DNA of 64,000 nucleotides from Isoetes taiwanensis. Lineage: Eukaryota; Streptophyta; Lycopodiopsida; Isoetales; Isoetaceae. A model generated the notes under the pieces. The model was given only the letters and a program-made list of their open reading frames with translations, searched no databases and had not been told where the DNA came from. The stretch covers positions 8,085,945 through 8,149,944 of the forward strand of contig JAJEKV010000010.1 of assembly GCA_021234155.1 (NCBI GenBank). Direction: 5' to 3'. The position numbers and the translations under genes were made by a program. Below, in pieces: positions 58,698 to 64,000 of the stretch (positions within the stretch are counted from its first letter, which is position 1; every line of letters begins with the position of its first letter).

Positions 58698-60373
58698 GAT
58701 TTCTATTAATTTAGAGTACTCTGACAAAAAGCTAACAAATTTCTATATTGCTTTCATTTTAGTACCAAAAATGTAAGGAAAAGAGCTAACATTTGACCAA
58801 GCCCAATTTGCTAAAGTAATGTGGCGAGTTGAGAGCTTTTATCTTACTGCATATAACACATGGCCTATACCTGAGGAAAATTTTTAAAGGACCGCAATTT
58901 TGTATAGAGTATAGTTAATTGGCCATTCGCTTGTAAAATATATGGCCCCAAAATTAATAACTGAATTGGCCATTTTTCCTATTTTTTTCTAATGTGTAGG
59001 TGCAGCAATTGGCGATTTTGAACCAAATATCTAATAATGTGTAGCTCAAATGGCAATTTTTATCTAGATTCTTATTAAATATAGAGCTAGTTACTGAGCA
59101 TAAAAGGAAGATGCTACCCCTATATAAATGTAGTGTTTAGGATTCACATGTTGTATGAATTTGAATTCATACTTACGTATATTCAATAATACACGTATAT
59201 TCTTTGGTAGGGAGAATCGGAAGTGGATCTTGAGTCTTATTAAGGGGATTGAAAAATGCCTCCAACATTTGATTTTTCAAAAGCGAGTTATTCTTAGTTG
59301 GTAGATATATTTAGGAATAAAATTTCCTAATAATCTTGGCCCCCATGGGATGACAGATTATGAGGGGGTCTCTAATGAGGATTAAATTTGGCAAACTTAA
59401 GGCATTCTGAGAATTTGGCCAAATGGCCTAAATGGCCATTCCATAAGCATATCTAATTCTCACTTGGGACTAAATTATTTAAAGTCGATGCAGCTCCAAT
59501 TAGCAAAACTTATCTAATTGGCCATTCAATGTCTAATAGGCGATAAATTGCACCCGCAATGGCGAATCTATGAGGTAGTCGTAGGTAAGGCATCCTACTG
59601 AGAAGCGTGAGTAAGCATTTTACACTTTGAACACGTAATTTGTAGCCAAATGGCCCTTGGAATATAAAATTTTATTTGCTGCACCATCGCGATCAAGTAA
59701 GTTCTATGACATTATTGTACGTGACATTGGTCCTCGATGTTTATTAATCATAATTCTTTTTCTGCAGGAGATTATGGTAGCGACTAAGCGATGAAGGAGG
59801 CGATATTGATGCCTTTCCTGCTGATGGATTCACATAATGGTGCCAGCATAGAAATTGTGAATGCATATGCGTCAGTTATTTTGATGGATATGACGGCAGG
59901 GAGGCGTGTATCTTTGCATAAACTTGTGCAAGCAGTTTTAAACTATATTTTTTTGTATCGTTATTTTTCTATCATGTAAATCAAATTTTTGATGTATTCT
60001 TTTTACTCCTTGGATACTCATTCCCCTCCCTCCCCTCCTTTTTGTAATTCAATTTATTTGCAATTGCTTTTAGTGACAACGAACTATGGGTACAATTAAG
60101 GTCTTCGTGTGGCGTGACAAATGTAATTACCGTGGTATAAGTGGTGAATTGTTACGTAACTACAATTAAATTTGCTATCGTCACAAATATTGCATTAATG
60201 CATGGCGCTTTCTGGAGAATATATTTGTAACGTATTCTGAGAATAATATTTTATAGCGATGTTTAAAGTGGTTCTTTTCGTTATTAAGCATCACAAATCA
60301 CCTTTTTAATGGCCTTAAAATAAAAAGTACTAATTAATGCATTTTCGTTGCAAAAACATTACAAACTATATTA
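58698..60373. other. Unassigned AT-rich sequence
   Basis: Words such as GGCCATT and CAAATGGC recur in both orientations from 58900 to 59660, but no unit could be defined. A 62-codon frame at 59791-59979 is not supported by context. Confidence 0.35.
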
Positions 60374-60506
60374 TAACCAGCACATAACTACCGTGACGTG
60401 TAAATATAACCATTGGAACCAACACGACTTAAATTAAAATCCCCTTAGAAGCCCCTTTGGTTTAGGTGCATATTATTCACCTGGGGGGTGACTCAGGGCA
60501 TCGAGA
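60374..60506. mobile_element. Single arm of the 11.6 kb foldback family
   Basis: Matches about 11805-11930: CACATAACTACC, AACCATTGG, TTAAATTAAAATCCCC, CCCCTTTGGTTT and GGTGCATATT occur in the same order. Only the inner part of one arm is present. It shows that the right part of the window belongs to the same genome and repeat set as the left. Confidence 0.85.
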
Positions 60507-60509
60507 TGT

Positions 60510-63500
60510 CTAAGGGAGATGTGTCTGAATGCTCTATTCTTCCTGCAAATTCATCAACTTATTAGAAGCAAAACACCATAAGATTTTCGATTTACCACCC
60601 AACGGACCAACTAGAAGAGATGCCACAAGTCAAGCTACTTAGCAAGACTATGCTCTAAGAACAAATGCTTTCTAGCCACCAACCAGCACAGGGTACTACG
60701 AGACTCACCTCTAATGATATGATCAAGAAGCAAGAACTAGGGAAAGTAGCAGGTCCAAGGCTAGGCTCGTATCAATGTAGGAAAGTAGATTTCTTTGTCT
60801 GTGGTCACGACAGACCCCTATGCACCTTGTAAGGCATGCACAAACCATGGAATCTATGAACAACCAAGCCCAATCTAGAAACTAGACTTCAAGAGCTTTC
60901 CAACAAGGTAAGGATCGCTGATTTCACAATTTGTGATAAGCGAGGAGATATCACGTCTCAAGTTATCCTTCTATTAATGGTAACACCTTTGTTTTGCCTT
61001 TTGCTTCTAAATAAGGTCAAGGTTTATTTTGGCTCTCTCTTTCATAATATCAAGGCTTAGAAATGGATGGCTTTTCTTACTTGATCATATCAATAAATAT
61101 TGTTCATGGAAGCCACTCACTAGAGCACCATATCAATTCTTCCTTCTCAGGAAGTGATGCGTCCTCGATCATCTTTCTTAAATTTACATCCATTCTCAAA
61201 GAATATTCAATTTCCTTCATTCTCAAAGGCGTCATCTATAAATTGCAGCCATTAAACTGTGAAAAGCTATCAAACCTCCCTTTTTCAAAATTGATCTTCA
61301 ATCAATTTTAAAGCGTGTTTATCTTCTCTTCTTGGGACCAATCTTGTCCCCAGGAATGTTCTTTTACGATCCTCGGCGGATCCGGCTTGAACTGAGAAAA
61401 ATCTCACGTCTTGATCCATCAAGTAGAAGCGTCCCTCAACGAGCAGTCATGGCGTTGACCCTTCAGTCGCTGATTAAGCATCACCATTTAAGATATGGTG
61501 CTTTCGGGGATGGCACTTGCGTGGAGCAATATTTATTGATATGATCAAGTAAAATACATCGTATGTCTAAAGCCTTGATATTATAAAAAGAGAGCTAAAA
61601 AATAAAATCTTGACCTTTATTTAGAAGCAAAAGGCAAAACAAAGGTGTTACCTATAAATAGAAGGACAAACAGGCGTGATATCTCGTGACCTGGCTTCGG
61701 AAATGTTGATCCTTACCTTGTTGGAAAGCCCTTGAAGTCTGAATTTCGATTAGACTTGGTTGTTTATAGATTCTATCACGGTTGGAAGTTATGCCACTTA
61801 AGGGTGCATGAGTCCTAGTGGTACCGCGACTAAATCTGCTTCTTCTACATTGATGATGAGCCTAGCCTTGATCTCACGGCATTTTCCTAGTTCTTGCTTG
61901 ATCATATCATTAGGAGAATTACTGTATAACACCTGCGATTGGTTGGTGGCTAAAGAGCTTGTTCTGTACCTTAGTCTTCTTGAAGTAGCTTGACTTGGTG
62001 GCATCTCTTCTGGTGAGTAGGTTGGGTGGTCATCAGTACCCTATGGTGTTTTGCTTTCTAATAAGTTGATGAATTTGGAAGAATTAGGGGCCGTGTTAAG
62101 TAGCAGGGGGCAGGCCTAAGGAGAAGAGGCTCGAAGCGGTGATAGAGACAAAGGGAGAAAAACACACTTAAAATACTCTAGAGGGGCCGAAGCCCGGACA
62201 CGTCGACTAGCTCAAGTAGTTATACTTATATGGCTGTGAATAAATCATACTTCTAGAGCCCTACTCCAACACAAACCAACAACCATCTTTGAAAAAAAGT
62301 GATAAAAGGCCAAAATATGAACCTAGGACGGTGACCACATCCTTGCATCTAGAAGCTAAAGTAGCAACCAACATGCCAGTGCAACCTTGACAGCGTCGAG
62401 TGCACCTCTATATATCGGCCGGAGATGGCATATCGCGATGAGATTATTAGAAAAACCCTGTATCACGGCTTTTGAATGAAAAAACCCATACCATCACAGG
62501 TTTTTGAACTAACATACTAATATAGCCTTCTCCAGTAGATTTCACGATTGATTATGCCAAATTATATAATCCCTTTTCGGAGCTTTGTACCTTTTTGTCA
62601 TGCCGGCAACTTTGGTAGGAGATAGTTTATTCTTGTTTTTTGTTTACATCAAAATTTTCATTATGTGAACAAGTCACATATCTGACTCCATCTAAGAAAT
62701 AAACATACTATACATATCCACCCTAGCTAAATGCTGAGCCACAACAAAAGGACACTCCCAATACATTAGGTATAACCTCGGTTCATTTAAATATAACTCA
62801 TTACTATTTCTAGAAGATCATGATTTTGAGTTTTAGACCATTCACTCTTGAAGTATCCATTTTTTCAGTCATCATCTTTTATTTAAAAATTCCTCATCTT
62901 TTTCTTTTTTTAAAAGCAGTTTTTTGATACTTGACCATTATACATAAGATAAAGATAAGATAAGATAGATTTTTTTAAAGATAGAGAGATTTGACAATTG
63001 CACCTTTTGCGTTTAAACAAATTAGCACTTAAATCTTTACTATTTCCATTTTTTAGAAAAATATTTAATACTTAAAGTATTCATCACTTATGCGTAAGAA
63101 ATAACTCATTCTATGATTCAACTTGAAAATATATCAAGAATGCACAAATCTAAAGCTTGAGTAGCTCTTGGCATACAGAGGCCAAAGTAGTATAGTGCAT
63201 AAGAATACTACATGTTTATATACACTTAAGTTTTTCTCGTAAACAACAAGTATTTCGACTTATCTTCTGAAATGATATAGATACCACATTTACACATGAT
63301 CAATAAGTAGTATTCACAAGCCTATCTCGAGAGTATGGGAACCATCTCACCATATCCTTAAGTCATATCATTTGGGACGTAAACCAATGTAGTAATTATT
63401 TTCGTTCCTCAGAGTATTAACTCAAATACTTAAAAATGAAATCATGAGGAAAGATGATGTTTAGGCACGTGATCCAACCAATGCAAATAAGAAAGATACA

Positions 63501-64000
63501 TGGTAACAAAGCAGCAAGGCCGTAAGATGGCTTATCGCCCTTCACCTCAATCTTGAATTACATTATCTAAACATTACATGTAGGGTCGCTTTTAACAAGA
63601 ATATTAGAATTAGCATAAAACCATCTGAAGATTCATGTCGCTTATCACACTTGTGAACCACCAAAGAGATTTGCCTTCATATAAGCAAGGGAATGGCTAA
63701 GCTCTAAGTTCATAGGATTCTGATGAGCATAATCCTCTAAAATCTAAATGCTTATGCCATTTAACAATCACACAAATAGATCTCAGAAGGTGCCCGCACC
63801 ATTTAAACAAGTAAACCTGCATACATGCCCATAAGTTAATAACAAACTAGTATACTCATGTCAAGACTACAGAATCTTTGCTCATGAGAGACCTTTATCC
63901 TTCATTTTATCAAACATAGAACAAAGGAGTCCAACCGAGACAACAAATGTATCGATAGCTTCCTATAATAGCAATACGTAACCGAAACGGGCTACAACAA
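60510..64000 (+). repeat. Long direct repeat, copy 2 (runs off the window)
   Basis: Collinear with 28930-32285. It includes a more complete foldback element at its start. Past 62140 the two copies align again (GGTGATAGAGACAAAGGGAG, then GTTTTTGAACTAACATACTA and so on) to the window edge. Both contain a short (AAGAT)n run, at about 31205 and 62945. No gene was seen within it. Confidence 0.9.
60538..62087. mobile_element. Foldback element with ~600 bp arms
   Basis: The left arm (60538 to about 61130) and right arm (about 61480-62087) are inverted copies along their whole length. AAATTCATCAACTTATTAGAAG at the left end pairs with CTAATAAGTTGATGAATTTGG at the right; CAACCAAGCCCAATCTAG pairs with sequence near 61745. 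The ~350-base centre has GGGACCAATCTTGTCCCC. It has no coding capacity. Transcription would yield a long double-stranded RNA hairpin. Confidence 0.88.

Noticed and set aside
60480-60520. Primer binding site beside direct repeat copy 2
   Set aside because: I looked for TGGTATC or TGGCGCC type words on both strands at this edge and found none.

Overview
This window looks like nuclear DNA of a repeat-rich vascular plant. The signs are a degraded Ty1/copia element with an initiator-Met-tRNA-type primer binding site, a chromodomain-bearing Ty3/gypsy element (chromovirus), a CACTA-type transposon end, long-armed foldback elements, megabase-genome-style satellites and a spliced gene with a 4.7 kb intron. 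No bacterial-style gene, rRNA, tRNA or CRISPR array was seen. The species cannot be told from the sequence.

Layout, left end. Bases 460-6003 hold the last three exons of one host gene on the + strand. Splice phases agree across both introns. I could not name the protein. Its first visible intron carries five tandem copies of an ~867 bp AT-rich satellite (683-5003). An in-frame TAG at 5926 interrupts the last exon. Downstream, a CACTA-type terminus (to 6829) abuts the broken 5' LTR of a copia element (6830-11360). That element is recognisable from gag to RNase H, but six in-frame stops and several frameshifts kill it.

Middle. An 821 bp foldback element lies at 11607-12427, short tandem repeats at 13.0 and 15.05 kb, and a minus-strand chromovirus 3' half at 15119-19835. 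The integrase of this chromovirus is split by a 1.56 kb composite insertion (17939-19501) with a short target duplication. The insertion consists of two related units head to tail, and the larger unit itself carries a 0.54 kb hairpin element. A T/G-rich minisatellite (19.9-20.7 kb) and a 19-bp-period satellite (20.8-22.1 and 23.7-24.1 kb) follow. The second satellite is split by another foldback element (22.15-23.12 kb).

Right two-thirds (about 24-64 kb). There is no intact long reading frame. A direct repeat more than 3 kb long occurs at 28.93-32.28 kb and again from 60.51 kb to the window edge, ~31.6 kb apart. Each copy begins with a foldback element. Between them lie a broken Ty3/gypsy reverse transcriptase (55.19-55.74 kb, minus), several short gene-like modules on the minus strand (42.7-51.7 kb), and smaller duplications (37.4/39.4 kb; 44.6/48.2 kb). 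Paired copies differ by many 1-4 base indels and by stray GC-rich trinucleotides in AT-rich context. I suspect that much of this part is noisy, unpolished long-read sequence, so absence of long frames here should not be read as absence of genes.
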